Assembly: GCA_023459355.1 (NCBI GenBank) | Contig: JAEWUM010000014.1 | Coordinates: 17,696 to 81,695, forward strand | Source of the DNA: Bacteroidota bacterium | GTDB lineage: Bacteria; Bacteroidota; Bacteroidia; Bacteroidales; Paludibacteraceae | DNA length: 64,000 nt | Direction of reading: 5' to 3' | In this document: positions 1 through 9,849 of the stretch, one piece after another | Layout: each line of letters begins with the position of its first letter | Position numbering within the stretch: position 1 is the first letter of the stretch | Notes under the pieces: model-generated | What the model saw: only the letters and a program-made list of their open reading frames with translations | Databases searched by the model: none | What the model was told of the DNA's origin: nothing | Translations under genes and position numbers: made by a program

Positions 1-1073
1 ACGTCATTTTCGGGTCCAGACCAGACAGAAAACTGTCCCAACATAATGCTTTCGTATGCAATGGCGTCAAAGTTGTATATTGCAGGTTGTACGTTAGTGT
101 ATTTATCATGTTTAGGTTCATTTGGCCACGGTCCAAACCAGAATCTTTGTAAATCTGCTTTTGCATTCTCAGTTCCTTTTAATGGATCTGCATTCTCGTA
201 GTAATCACGTGCCCGAATTAGATTGTCTGTGTCAACCCTTACATTATGCCGCATTGAATACACCCAAACACCACGAAAAGGATTGTGAAATACAGTAGAC
301 CTATCAGCTAACGCCCCCGATTCCTTTTCTTCACGCCACATTTTCCCGTCAGGTGAAGTAAAATAATGGTATTTCCAATTCCCGGCACCACCATAAACAT
401 TGAACATTTTAAATCTTTTTGAAAGATTTGTTTCAGTTTTGTCTATCCAGATGGTATTTGAATCTCTGTTTTTACCTTTGTGAACTATATTAGTTCCGTC
501 TACTAATCTCAAAGAAGGGCGATTCCAGTTTATTCCGTCAGTTGACTCTGCATAACATGTCACAAAATTTCCATCTCCATGTAAAGCGCCACCACCCAAG
601 TACCACATCTTAAACTTATTTTCAGTCTCATCAAACCAAACACCATCACTGAAAGGAGCTGCAAAACCACCACCTTTATTATTCATCATTTCCCATGCTG
701 TTGTTGGTGAAAATACAGGGTTACCTTCGTAATATGTTGCCTGATACCATTTCCTGTCCAAAGTTGTGCTTTCAATTAAAAAATCATCTACAAACAACTG
801 ACGACCTATGCTGATGTCAATGGTGTCCGGTTTGATTTGAAGATAGGATGGCGACATGCCTGTGAGAATACTCCCAGAGTACGAACTGTAAGGAGGCCAT
901 ACAGAAGGCAATTCAATCCCGTTGTAAAGTTTTCTGGCGGTTGGGTCTGGACGGGAAGATTCTGTAGTGTCTTTTGTTTCGTTGCCTTTTGGCTCAGAGT
1001 CTAAACCATTTCTTTCACAGCAACAGAATAGCATAATTGCACTTATTATTAAAATCATATTCCTTAATATCAT
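1..1073 (-). CDS. Beta-propeller lipoprotein, GH32/43-like, partial
   Basis: The reading frame stays open from an ATG at 1071-1073 to the window edge, so the C-terminus is missing. The N-terminus has a hydrophobic segment ending in a Cys cluster (LFCCCE), consistent with a lipoprotein signal. The body is a paralogue of the neighbouring 566-residue protein: both share LYNGI.LP..WPP, GRQLFVD.FL, GNPV, PFSDG.W.DE...FKMWYL, CYAES.DG.NW, R..VF.NPFR.VW.YSMR and YNFD.IAYES. Repeated W/DG blade signatures suggest a five-bladed propeller as in GH32/43/62-type enzymes, but I cannot assign a family. It starts 11 bp after the previous gene's stop and is the most distal gene seen in the operon. A likely role is cell-surface glycan binding or hydrolysis. 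Confidence 0.8.
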   Translation of the reverse strand, partial: MILRNMILIISAIMLFCCCERNGLDSEPKGNETKDTTESSRPDPTARKLYNGIELPSVWPPYSSYSGSILTGMSPSYLQIKPDTIDISIGRQLFVDDFLIESTTLDRKWYQATYYEGNPVFSPTTAWEMMNNKGGGFAAPFSDGVWFDETENKFKMWYLGGGALHGDGNFVTCYAESTDGINWNRPSLRLVDGTNIVHKGKNRDSNTIWIDKTETNLSKRFKMFNVYGGAGNWKYHYFTSPDGKMWREEKESGALADRSTVFHNPFRGVWVYSMRHNVRVDTDNLIRARDYYENADPLKGTENAKADLQRFWFGPWPNEPKHDKYTNVQPAIYNFDAIAYESIMLGQFSVWSGPEND

Positions 1074-1084
1074 GGTTGATTGTT

Positions 1085-2785
1085 TTATAGGGGGATATCT
1101 TTGCCTGTACACGATAAACCAGGGCCACCTCCGGCCGTGTATCCGCGACTTTCACCTGTTTGCCATGGTGAAATCCAGAAGGCATAAAGGTCTCCTTTAG
1201 TCATATAAAATTTAAATCGTATGATTCTTCCCGACAAATCTCTTAAATCAGGTTTGTTACGCCAGATGATATATTGTTTGGTGCTATTGGTGTTTTTCAT
1301 AATCTGGCACTCTTTTTTAGAGTATCCTTCGATTACTTTGCCATTCTCATCGAGTACTTCTACATAAAGAGAACCTTTTGTTACATCAGCATTTACAAAA
1401 AGATAACTTCCGTCGAAGATTAGTTTTTCAGTAATAAGGTAATTTTCATTTTTCTCTTTTGCCCGCATCGAAACAAATCCATCACGTCTGAGTGTTGCTA
1501 ATCCAGTGGATGTGTAACTGTCCCACATGATATTGTTTAATCTGCGTCCACTGGCATAGAAGTATAGGCTGTCTCCTATTATTAGTGGAGTTCCATTGAT
1601 AGATTGCACATTACCCCAATTCCATGCATTCTCACTTTCATTAACTGCTATGAAAGGAACGTGAGATGGCCGTGAAAAATGGAATCCATCACGAGAATAT
1701 CCTAATAAAATTTCATTTTTCTTTTGTATTCCTAAATTCTCACATATGTTATTTTCTGGTCCCTGCCACACTGAATACTGACCAAGAATCAAACTTTCAT
1801 AGGCAATACAGTCAAAATTGTAAATACCTGGATTTGTTTCAGGAAAGTTATGATGACGAGGTTCTTTGTCGTCAGGTGTAAACCAAAATACGATATTCTT
1901 GTCAGCAACTCCTTTTCGTATCCGATGTGCCATTGAAACAGCTGTCTCAGGATCTTTTGCTTCTAAGTAACTACGTGAACGGGATGATACGTTTGTGCTG
2001 TAACGCATACTCAAACACCAGACATCACGAAAAGGATTGTAGAATACTGAAGATCTGTCGTATAAGTCTCCTGACTGGGCAACACCCTCAGACCAATGTA
2101 TACCATCTGAAGAGTATTTTAAAATAAATTGCCATCTTCTATCCGTTGGCCGTCGCTCTACGTTAAACATTTTATAACGTCGGACTGGATTTTTTTCTGA
2201 TTTATCAAGCCATATTGTAGCAGCGTCACGATTACAGGTGTCCACGATATTTGTATTAGGATAAACATTTTGCATCGCTTTTGTCCAGTTTTTTCCATCT
2301 TTTGATTCAGCGTAGCATGTGTAAAAAGATTGCTTATCCTGTTTGTGAATCAATCCTGCTCCCGCTAAATACCACATTTTAAAAATACTGTCTTTCTCGT
2401 CATACCATATTCCATCGCTGAATGGCGATGCATAAGGAGCACCGTCAACTGTGTTTTCCCAAATTTTATCAGGTTCCAAAACAGGGTTTCCATGATAAAA
2501 AGCAGGTGTATGATATTCGTATATCATATTGGTTTCTGCAACAAGGAAACTATCTACAAATAGTTGACGACCAACATTAACAGGAATAACCTCTGGTTTT
2601 TTTTGCAAATAAGGAATATTCATTCTTTTTGCAACATCTGGTTCTTCATAACGGGGTGGCCATTGTTCAGGCAACTTTATTCCATTATATAATGTTTTCG
2701 TTGCGTTATCAGAACAATAAAGTTTTATTGATAAAAATACGGGAAGTATTATGAGGAAAGTTCCCAATAAACATAGTTTATTCAT
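1085..2785 (-). CDS. Beta-propeller protein, GH32/43-like, secreted
   Basis: 566 residues with an N-terminal signal peptide (MNKLCLLGTFLIILPVFLS). Residues of about 70-430 carry propeller-like repeats (GRQLFVDSFL, PFSDGIWYDEKDSIFKMWYL, YAESKDGKNW, YSSDGIHWSEG, RSSVFYNPFRDVW, LGYSRDGFHFSR). Residues of about 440-545 look like a C-terminal beta-sandwich, the GH32-type arrangement. Two acidic residues in SDGIWYDE are candidate catalytic or sugar-binding positions, but this is inference. It lies 22 bp downstream of the SusD gene and 11 bp upstream of its truncated paralogue, so it belongs to the polysaccharide-utilisation operon. No CAZy family can be assigned by eye; sialidases of family GH33 normally show Asp-box repeats, which I do not see. 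Confidence 0.75.
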   Translation of the reverse strand: MNKLCLLGTFLIILPVFLSIKLYCSDNATKTLYNGIKLPEQWPPRYEEPDVAKRMNIPYLQKKPEVIPVNVGRQLFVDSFLVAETNMIYEYHTPAFYHGNPVLEPDKIWENTVDGAPYASPFSDGIWYDEKDSIFKMWYLAGAGLIHKQDKQSFYTCYAESKDGKNWTKAMQNVYPNTNIVDTCNRDAATIWLDKSEKNPVRRYKMFNVERRPTDRRWQFILKYSSDGIHWSEGVAQSGDLYDRSSVFYNPFRDVWCLSMRYSTNVSSRSRSYLEAKDPETAVSMAHRIRKGVADKNIVFWFTPDDKEPRHHNFPETNPGIYNFDCIAYESLILGQYSVWQGPENNICENLGIQKKNEILLGYSRDGFHFSRPSHVPFIAVNESENAWNWGNVQSINGTPLIIGDSLYFYASGRRLNNIMWDSYTSTGLATLRRDGFVSMRAKEKNENYLITEKLIFDGSYLFVNADVTKGSLYVEVLDENGKVIEGYSKKECQIMKNTNSTKQYIIWRNKPDLRDLSGRIIRFKFYMTKGDLYAFWISPWQTGESRGYTAGGGPGLSCTGKDIPL

Positions 2786-2807
2786 AATTTTCTTATATTA
2801 CTGTTAA

Positions 2808-4511
2808 TTAGTATCCATGATTTTGTTCAGAAAGAGGATTCGACTCTATTTCATCAATTGGAATCGGAAGCCACTCGTGTTTATTAGGCGTGAATCCTTT
2901 ATAGTCATTGTCAGAGATCAATTTTTTGAAATTAGGATCATTTAAAGTGAGCGTGTTGAAGCGTGACGTTAATTCTCCCCAACGTAGTAAGTCAAAAAAA
3001 CGATGACCTTCTAATGCAAACTCTAAAACACGCTCTTGTTTAATCTCTGACATTGTCACAGAACCTTTTGAAGAAAGATTTGCCCTTGAACGTACCTGAT
3101 TGTATGCTTCCAATGCCGTAATACTACCCTGACTACCTCCGTTAAGTAGGGCTTCTGCATACATCAGTAATACATCTGCATATCGAATATATCGCCAGTT
3201 TACACCATGAGCACGAGGCTGATTATATATAAATTCTTTTGTCCCGGCTCCTACTCCGGTTATGTTATTCGGAGTATTATTGCGCATGGGCATTGTTAAG
3301 TCGAGTCCTTTAATAATTGCAGCTTTATATGGATGTGTACGGGTGTTGTTTACTGTCGTAAAATCACCGTTTGGATAGTATTGTTCAAACGTATAACCAC
3401 CCGGACCTTTTAACCTCTGTCCTGGGCGAAGTTTTATTTCAGGTCTTTGATCATTAAATATCAGTGTTGAGAACATCCTGATATCTGTGTAGCCATCTTT
3501 GTCTAAAGATGCTACAAATGCTTCGTACAACCAATTATGAACCACTCCTTCATATCCTACCCCGGTTCCAGGTAACATTAAACCCCGTGTGTCGAAAGCT
3601 AAACCTGATGTTGCAGTTCCCGGATTAAATGTAGTGTTTTCAACATCTCCCAAAAATTGTATTTCGAAGACAGACTCATCATTGTTTTCATGGTTGACGT
3701 CAAAGTTTTGAGCATAATCAGGCACTAAAGAATAGGTTCCGTACGTCCCTTTTATAACTTCATCAAACTCTTTTGCTGCTTCGGAATAGAATGTTTGAGG
3801 ATTATTTCCGTATAAAGGCTCTATGCCACTCCTGTAAAGATAGCATTTGCCCAACAGAGCCGAAGCCGAAGCAGCTGTTACACGTCCAGCGTTCTTACTT
3901 TCCCAATAGCCTTTATGAGGTAAAAGTGTTTTTGCTGCTTTTAAATCTTCGCAGATAAAATCCCAGACAGCAGATGGATTTTCTACCGGTCGCACATAAT
4001 CACTCGAGTTTAAAGGCATGTGTCTGATTGGAGAAACTTTTCTGTAGGATGCAAGTAAATGGAAGTGTGAAAATGCACGCCAAAAATAGGCCTCTCCTTT
4101 ATATGCATTTTTTAATGTGTTATTCTCAAAATAGACATTGTCAATGTTTTCGATGATAAAACATGCTTGAGAAGCAGTGGAATATAAGAGACCAAAAGGT
4201 TGCATTATGGTGTAAAAGCTCGAATTTAGTTCCGGGCCATACATGCCGGGTTTACCATAATCAGAATTACTTGAAGCTTCATCAGAACGGATGATCGATG
4301 TCTTAGACGCAGAAGCACCAAAACAACGTTGAGTTGAAACATATCCGTACATGGTCATTACGGCTGAATTAACCGCTTCGGGAGTTGTAAAGTATGCAGT
4401 CATACTTGGTTGGTTAGGATTGATGGCTAGTTCATCAAAAGTTCCGTTACAACTATAGAAAGAAAGTGTAAAAGCTAATGATAAGATTGTCGCTTTAATC
4501 GTCTTTTTCAT
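2808..4511 (-). CDS. RagB/SusD family nutrient-binding lipoprotein
   Basis: 567 residues. The signal peptide ends in a lipobox-like FYSC (Cys about 20), so it should be a surface lipoprotein. SusD hallmarks are the NPNQPSM region near the N-terminus, the TPR-type helices (AYFWRAFSHFHLL, AGRVTAASASALLGKCYLY), WRYIRYADVLLMYAEALL, the VLEFALEGHRFFDLLRWG block and the family-ending LPIPIDEIESNPLSEQNHGY. SusD proteins bind the glycan and form the lid of the SusC channel. It follows the SusC gene after 11 bp, in the usual susC-susD order. Because lyase and epimerase genes of the sialic acid pathway lie upstream in the same operon, NanU-like binding of sialic acid or a related amino sugar is likely but not proven. 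Confidence 0.95.
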   Translation of the reverse strand: MKKTIKATILSLAFTLSFYSCNGTFDELAINPNQPSMTAYFTTPEAVNSAVMTMYGYVSTQRCFGASASKTSIIRSDEASSNSDYGKPGMYGPELNSSFYTIMQPFGLLYSTASQACFIIENIDNVYFENNTLKNAYKGEAYFWRAFSHFHLLASYRKVSPIRHMPLNSSDYVRPVENPSAVWDFICEDLKAAKTLLPHKGYWESKNAGRVTAASASALLGKCYLYRSGIEPLYGNNPQTFYSEAAKEFDEVIKGTYGTYSLVPDYAQNFDVNHENNDESVFEIQFLGDVENTTFNPGTATSGLAFDTRGLMLPGTGVGYEGVVHNWLYEAFVASLDKDGYTDIRMFSTLIFNDQRPEIKLRPGQRLKGPGGYTFEQYYPNGDFTTVNNTRTHPYKAAIIKGLDLTMPMRNNTPNNITGVGAGTKEFIYNQPRAHGVNWRYIRYADVLLMYAEALLNGGSQGSITALEAYNQVRSRANLSSKGSVTMSEIKQERVLEFALEGHRFFDLLRWGELTSRFNTLTLNDPNFKKLISDNDYKGFTPNKHEWLPIPIDEIESNPLSEQNHGY

Positions 4512-4522
4512 GATTTTATAAA

Positions 4523-7507
4523 TTAAAATGTAAGATTAATACCTGCTGAATAAACTCTTGCATTAGGATACGAATTTAGGTCAATGCCTCTGGAGAAAAG
4601 TACATTTGAGCTCACTTCGGGGTCGTAGCCAGAATAGTTTGTAAGTGTGAGTGCGTTTTGAACACCGACATATATGCGTAGTTTTTCAATAAGGATGTTT
4701 TTTGAAATTCTTTCTGGAAGAGTGTAACCCAGCTGGATGTTTTTTAAACGCAGATAAGAACCATCTTCAATGTAAAACTCACTTGGTAAAGAATTACCTC
4801 CCTGTCCGTTTGTAACCTTTGCGATAGGGACTGTAGTATTTGGATTTTGGGGTGTCCATGATTTTAAAACTTCAGATACCATGTTGTTAGAATAATTGAA
4901 GTAGTACTGATACCTCATTGCATTGAAAATCTCGTTTCCCTGAACGCCATTCATGAAAAGTGTTAAGTCGTAATCTTTATAGTTGATATTAAAGTTCAAA
5001 CCAAAAGAATAATCAGGAATTGGATTGCCTAAGATATATTTGTCTTTAGCGGTAATCTGCTCATCTCCATCTTTGTCATTGAATGCAAAATTTCCATTAT
5101 GATCGAATCCGTCTATCTTATAACCGTAAAAAGATCCTATCGGATGATCAGGCGTAGTGATAGAAGCTGCATCGTTGAATGACGAGGCAAAACCTCCTGC
5201 TGTGATGGGTTGTACGTTTTCTCCAAGTGCAAGTACCTTGTTTTGTAATGTAGAAAGATTCCCTGTAATTTCAAAACCTAAATCGTTGTTAATTTGCTTG
5301 CGATAGATTAACATGAACTCGAGACCTTTATTTTCTACAGAAGCAGTGTTTACATAAGGTGTTTCTCTTGAAGTATTTATTTCGAAAATCTGACCTGATG
5401 ATAAGTTTAAATTGATTGTTGCCAAAAGATCAATGTTTTTCTTGTAAAAATAGTTTGCCAGGAATTTGAGCTCGTTATTGAATAAGCCAATCTCGAAACC
5501 AAGGTTTGTCGTTTTTGATGTTTCCCATCTCAGGTTTTTGGATTTTAGATAAGCCGCACGTCCATCTACAAAGCGAACACCGCCAACCGTATACGAAATG
5601 GGGCCGAAAGCAATGTTGTCAAAATTGTAGGGTTCCAAAAAGTTGGCTCCAAGTTCTCCGTAAGACCCAGTAACCTTTAACGTGCTAACTACATTGTTTT
5701 TAAACCAATCTTCTTTGGAAATATTCCAACCTCCTGATATCGCAGGGAAATAACCAACCCGGTTGTCTTTGTGAAATTTTGAAGATTCGTCTCTCCGAGC
5801 GCTTATGGACAACAAGTAGCGCTCGTCATAATCATAATTTACACGCGTAAAAAACGATAGTAAAGCGAAGTTTCGTTCCGAAGCTGATATTTTACCATCA
5901 ATTTCGCTAAACCCTACTATGTTTACATCTCCTAAGTCTTTAATAGTTGCGTATGACTGGACTCGATAGAATTCGCGCATCCAGCTATGCCCTAAGATTG
6001 CACTAAAGGTGTGTTTGTTAAATGTTTTGTCAAAGTTCAGTACATTGTCTAGTGTGTAATTTGCCAAAGTTCCTCTTGACTCGGAAAGTGAATTCCTAGG
6101 GTTGCCGTAATCGGTATCCGGAGATCCGTCTATATTCCATTTAGCATAATATACAGGAGCATGTGAGTATCCATGAGTGGCTGTGTAGTTTCCGCTGAAA
6201 GAAGATGTTAATTTTAATCCATCCATGATGTTGATGCCGGCGCTAAAACCTCCCATGACGTCGAATGTACGAGTGTGTTGTTTTATTATGTATAAACCCG
6301 CAAAGGGATGGTTTTTTCGGGCATTTTCTGTCTCAATGTAATAGTCTGTACCCCAGGATGCATAGCGACCAAGTTCGTCGGTCAATGGTAAATTAGGCTG
6401 TGCAATGTTAAAACTTGCAGTTGGTTTTTTATCCCTGTATACAACTGAAATGTTGTTTGAGAAATAAAAAACCCCTTTCTTAAAAGACGAATTTAGACGA
6501 GCATTATATTTTTTGTAGCCGGAATTCAACGTTAGTCCGGTTTGGTCAAAATAGCCTAGGCTAGTGTTGAAAACACCGTTTTTGCCTCCCCCTGAAATGT
6601 TTGCATCTATGTTGTGTATTGGCGCAAACTGCAACCATTCCCTGGCCCAATTTGTATTAACGGAAGGATTAGTTGGATTGATGTTTTCCGGTGCGGCTGC
6701 TAATCCGCTGTTTTCGGCAACCATGTTTGCAAAGCTACGCCATTCCTCAGCATTTAAAAAATCAGGAATATTAGTGACTTGCTGAACACTGTATGAGCTA
6801 TTGAGAGTAACAACGGGTGTTCCCTCTTTTCCTTTTTTGGTTGTGATAAGCACAACCCCATTTGCAGCTCTTGATCCGTAAATAGCAGCAGATGCCCCAT
6901 CTTTTAGAATCTCAATAGATTCGATGTCTGCCATGTTTACTGTAGATAGCCCACCATTTGCAAATACTCCGTCAATTATATACAAAGGTTCCGTCGATGT
7001 GAGCGAGGCTGCCCCTCGCACAACAATATTAACGTCTGCCCCGGCAATCCCAGCTGTTTGAACAACATCAACGCCAGCAGCTCTGCCTTGTAATGCTCCG
7101 GCTATGTTAGACGAAATTTGCTTGTTGGTCTCTTTACTTGAGATTGATGCGACTGATGAGGTCATGGTTGAACGTTTTTGTAAACCATACCCTACAACAA
7201 CTAACTCATCAAGCAGTGCAACATCTTCACGCATAACTACATTGATAATTTCTTGTCCCTCGAGTTCAACTACCTGAGATTTATAGCCTACATAAGTAAA
7301 ACTTAAGCTTGCAGTTGTGCTTACTTTGATGCTAAATCGGCCATTCAGGTCAGAAGTAGTCCCGTTGGAAGTGTTCGTTTCTAAAACGCTTGCCCCGATT
7401 ATTGGCTCTCCTTTCAGGTCGGTTATAGTGCCTGAAACTGTTTTTGTTTGCGCTATAATGGATAGCGAAACAAGCAAGATCATAAATGCTGAAAATGATT
7501 TTTTCAT
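4523..7507 (-). CDS. SusC/RagA TonB-linked outer-membrane transporter
   Basis: 994 residues. After a signal peptide (MKKSFSAFMILLVSLSIIAQ) comes a carboxypeptidase-regulatory-like domain (about 22-95, VSGTITDLKGEPIIGASV...FTYVGYKSQ). The SusC motif LDELVVVGYGLQKRS follows at about 98-112, then the plug domain (ALQGRAAGVDVVQ, VRGAASL, IDGVFANGG, ASAAIYGSRAANGVVLITTKKGK) and a large beta barrel ending in YSAGINLTF. It would import oligosaccharides or sialic acid through the outer membrane using TonB energy. It lies 10 bp downstream of the epimerase gene frame and 11 bp upstream of susD. By context it resembles NanO of sialic acid operons in Bacteroides and Tannerella; the substrate is inferred. 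Confidence 0.95.
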   Translation of the reverse strand: MKKSFSAFMILLVSLSIIAQTKTVSGTITDLKGEPIIGASVLETNTSNGTTSDLNGRFSIKVSTTASLSFTYVGYKSQVVELEGQEIINVVMREDVALLDELVVVGYGLQKRSTMTSSVASISSKETNKQISSNIAGALQGRAAGVDVVQTAGIAGADVNIVVRGAASLTSTEPLYIIDGVFANGGLSTVNMADIESIEILKDGASAAIYGSRAANGVVLITTKKGKEGTPVVTLNSSYSVQQVTNIPDFLNAEEWRSFANMVAENSGLAAAPENINPTNPSVNTNWAREWLQFAPIHNIDANISGGGKNGVFNTSLGYFDQTGLTLNSGYKKYNARLNSSFKKGVFYFSNNISVVYRDKKPTASFNIAQPNLPLTDELGRYASWGTDYYIETENARKNHPFAGLYIIKQHTRTFDVMGGFSAGINIMDGLKLTSSFSGNYTATHGYSHAPVYYAKWNIDGSPDTDYGNPRNSLSESRGTLANYTLDNVLNFDKTFNKHTFSAILGHSWMREFYRVQSYATIKDLGDVNIVGFSEIDGKISASERNFALLSFFTRVNYDYDERYLLSISARRDESSKFHKDNRVGYFPAISGGWNISKEDWFKNNVVSTLKVTGSYGELGANFLEPYNFDNIAFGPISYTVGGVRFVDGRAAYLKSKNLRWETSKTTNLGFEIGLFNNELKFLANYFYKKNIDLLATINLNLSSGQIFEINTSRETPYVNTASVENKGLEFMLIYRKQINNDLGFEITGNLSTLQNKVLALGENVQPITAGGFASSFNDAASITTPDHPIGSFYGYKIDGFDHNGNFAFNDKDGDEQITAKDKYILGNPIPDYSFGLNFNINYKDYDLTLFMNGVQGNEIFNAMRYQYYFNYSNNMVSEVLKSWTPQNPNTTVPIAKVTNGQGGNSLPSEFYIEDGSYLRLKNIQLGYTLPERISKNILIEKLRIYVGVQNALTLTNYSGYDPEVSSNVLFSRGIDLNSYPNARVYSAGINLTF

Positions 7508-7517
7508 GGTTGTATAA

Positions 7518-8732
7518 TTAAAAACGATTGTTAGATATTACAGTATATTGATTTCTTTGAACTGATTTCTTACATAGAACATGTGATTTTATCAACATCC
7601 GGGGGATGTGAAAAGGTCCTTTAAAAAGATTCCCTTTGGCCGGTTGTGATACAGTGCCGTCTCTGTGTAAATAACCGTACCATTCACCATGTTTATCGTC
7701 GGGGAAATGACTGTACATATAATTATGGATCATATTATGCATTTCCAGATACTTTTTGTTTCCGGTGGCTTCATAGGCATACAGGGTCGCGATGATGGCT
7801 TCTGTCTGTGGCCACCAAAACTTCATGTCATGTGCGTAATACTGTGATGGTAGGTTTTTGCAATCCCTGAAGTTGATTATTCCTCCGTATTCTTTGTCCC
7901 ATCCCCATTCCCAGGACCAGTCTAATATGGTGATTCCGGTTTGAATTAATTCAGGATCCCAGTTCCGGTATTTTGCTTCTTCAAGGATGAACCATGCTGT
8001 CTCAATACTATGGCCCGGGTTGATCATCCTTCCCATATTTGTATCGATAAATTCTCCGTTTAGACCTACAGTTTCAAGTACCGCGTTAAATTCGGTTTTC
8101 ATAAAATCTTTTTGTATTTCAGCAATCGACTCGTCAATTTGCCGGGTTAACACCTCATCTTCTATTGTTTCCCGAATTCGTGAGGCTGTGTTGATCAAAA
8201 TCATTGACAATGAATGCCCTTTCATTTGCAAGTGTTCGCTGTATTTTGGAGTGAGCACTCCGGGAGTATTTTTACAATACAGAATTCGTTTAAATAAATC
8301 AAGGGCTTTTTCTGCATAAGCGTAATCTCCGGAAGCTTTGGCATATTCCGACATGGCAATTGCAGCAAATGATTCGGAAAATAAATAACGTCTTTTACGT
8401 AGTGGAATGCCCGATGCGGAAACTTCAAAAAACATCCTTCCATCATTATCAAAACAGTGTTTCTCTATAAAATCAATGGCAGATTTTGATGCAGATAACC
8501 AGACAGGATTTCTCTGAATCTGATTGTATGCGTATGAAAATGTAAAAGCTGCTCTTCCCTGAAACCATACTGATTTAGTTGTATCCATAAGGCTGCCATC
8601 TCTGTTGAGGCAAGTGTAAAAACCGCCGTGAACTTTATCCAATCCGTATTCTAACCAGAAAGGCAGGATGTTTTCTACCAGGTCATCATAATATTTTTTC
8701 GAACAACGTTCTAAATATGCTATATTTTCCAT
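7518..8732 (-). CDS. AGE-family N-acylglucosamine 2-epimerase (NanE-like)
   Basis: About 404 residues from the start chosen at 8730-8732, which gives the normal AGE family length and N-terminus (MENIAYLERCSKKYYDDL). An upstream in-frame ATG would add 28 atypical residues. The (alpha/alpha)6-barrel features are visible: LDKVHGGFYTCLNRDG, KSVWFQGRAAFTF, a GHSIETAWFILE motif with the conserved His, and KFWWPQTEAIIATL. AGE enzymes interconvert N-acetylmannosamine and N-acetylglucosamine. With the lyase upstream, this would turn ManNAc released from sialic acid into GlcNAc. In many Bacteroidales this protein replaces the NanE/NanK route of enterobacteria. The gene is the second of the operon. Confidence 0.88.
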   Translation of the reverse strand: MENIAYLERCSKKYYDDLVENILPFWLEYGLDKVHGGFYTCLNRDGSLMDTTKSVWFQGRAAFTFSYAYNQIQRNPVWLSASKSAIDFIEKHCFDNDGRMFFEVSASGIPLRKRRYLFSESFAAIAMSEYAKASGDYAYAEKALDLFKRILYCKNTPGVLTPKYSEHLQMKGHSLSMILINTASRIRETIEDEVLTRQIDESIAEIQKDFMKTEFNAVLETVGLNGEFIDTNMGRMINPGHSIETAWFILEEAKYRNWDPELIQTGITILDWSWEWGWDKEYGGIINFRDCKNLPSQYYAHDMKFWWPQTEAIIATLYAYEATGNKKYLEMHNMIHNYMYSHFPDDKHGEWYGYLHRDGTVSQPAKGNLFKGPFHIPRMLIKSHVLCKKSVQRNQYTVISNNRF

Positions 8733-8868
8733 GTTTGTGTTTTGTAAAGTATAATGCCGGAGCAAAGACATTGAAAGTGAAGTAGGGGTATTTGTTTCCG
8801 ATACTTTATTGTTCAAACAGTCTGTTGCCAGAATTTATATTGAAATCGGGGGTGTTGTTTTTGTGTTT

Positions 8869-9786
8869 TTATAATTTGTTGCAACGTTCAAAAAAACGAA
8901 TAGCCTCGAGTTCTTTTTTCATTGAAAGCTCTTCCTCGTCTGTCATGTTCTGAAAAGGTGTTCTGTTTTTTCCCAGGTCTAAGCCTATGAGTTTCATGAT
9001 GCGTTTTCCGCCGACAATATTGCCCCTGTAATTGCAGATTACATTGATGACTTCCTGAGCAAAGTTCTGCCGCTCTCTTGCCAGTTCAATGTCTCCGGCT
9101 TTCCATGCTTCGATGATGCCGACTAATTCTCGACCGTTATAATTTGTTGTTCCTCCGATTCCTCCCTGAGCGCCTCCCATGGCTAATGCCGGAAGGATGG
9201 TTTCATCCTGACCGTGGAGCATATCAAATTTGCCATTGGCATACATCCGGCATTGGTTGTATTCGTACAGACTTTCGTAGGTGTATTTAATGCCTGCAAA
9301 ATTGGGAATTCTTCCATCAACAGTTTTTAAAAAAGGTAACATCGGGAGGAACACTCCACTAAGAGCCGGGATGTGATAAAAATAGAAAGGCAGTTGAGGA
9401 GCTCCACAAGCAATTTCTTCACAGTATTTTACTAATTCTTCCACTCTGCCGGCTTTGGGGAACGGACTTGCCATGGCTCCTGTTCCCCATGCGCCAATTT
9501 CCTGTGCGTGTTTTGCCAGATTATGACTCATCCTGACGCAGGTACTCCCCACATGAACGATAACTTTGAAATTATCAGGAGATGCTTCAACCCAACTTTC
9601 AGCTATTTTTTTACGTTCATCCTCGGTTAACATGTAACCTTCGCCTGACGAACCGTTGATAAACACACCTTGAATGCCATTTTTTTGTAACATTGCGGCA
9701 TATCTTGAAATTGGTTCCGTGTTTATTTCTCCATTTTCGTAGAACGGTGTAAATGGTGCGTTGATAAGTCCGCTTATTTTTTCCAT
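8869..9786 (-). CDS. nanA: N-acetylneuraminate lyase (DapA/NanA family)
   Basis: 305 residues, a DapA-type TIM barrel. Visible motifs are INAPFTPF, the GSSGEGYMLT phosphate/carboxylate loop (Ser-Ser-Gly-Glu as in sialic acid lyases), YHIPALSGV with the catalytic Tyr, the Schiff-base Lys in AGIKYTYESLYEY, and GGIGGTTNYNG. Family members cleave N-acetylneuraminate to ManNAc and pyruvate in the cytoplasm. It is the first gene of the minus-strand operon and is transcribed from the TATGTTTG element at 9829-9836. The following epimerase supports sialic acid rather than dihydrodipicolinate chemistry. Bacteroidales literature also calls this gene nanL. Confidence 0.88.
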   Translation of the reverse strand: MEKISGLINAPFTPFYENGEINTEPISRYAAMLQKNGIQGVFINGSSGEGYMLTEDERKKIAESWVEASPDNFKVIVHVGSTCVRMSHNLAKHAQEIGAWGTGAMASPFPKAGRVEELVKYCEEIACGAPQLPFYFYHIPALSGVFLPMLPFLKTVDGRIPNFAGIKYTYESLYEYNQCRMYANGKFDMLHGQDETILPALAMGGAQGGIGGTTNYNGRELVGIIEAWKAGDIELARERQNFAQEVINVICNYRGNIVGGKRIMKLIGLDLGKNRTPFQNMTDEEELSMKKELEAIRFFERCNKL

Positions 9787-9828
9787 ATTCTTAAATTGTA
9801 TTTTTCTGTTTGAATTTTAATAACGCTG

Positions 9829-9836
9829 CAAACATA
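9829..9836 (-). promoter_or_regulatory. Promoter -7 element of the nan/sus operon
   Basis: The minus strand reads TATGTTTG, matching the Bacteroidota -7 consensus TAnnTTTG. Transcription would begin near 9822, giving a leader of about 36 nt before nanA. No good -33 element is seen, which fits a regulated promoter. Confidence 0.6.
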
Positions 9837-9849
9837 AATAAAATATTTT

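Noticed and set aside
7987..8319. 110-residue open frame on the plus strand
   Set aside because: It is antisense to the epimerase gene, has no recognisable motif and is a shadow frame.
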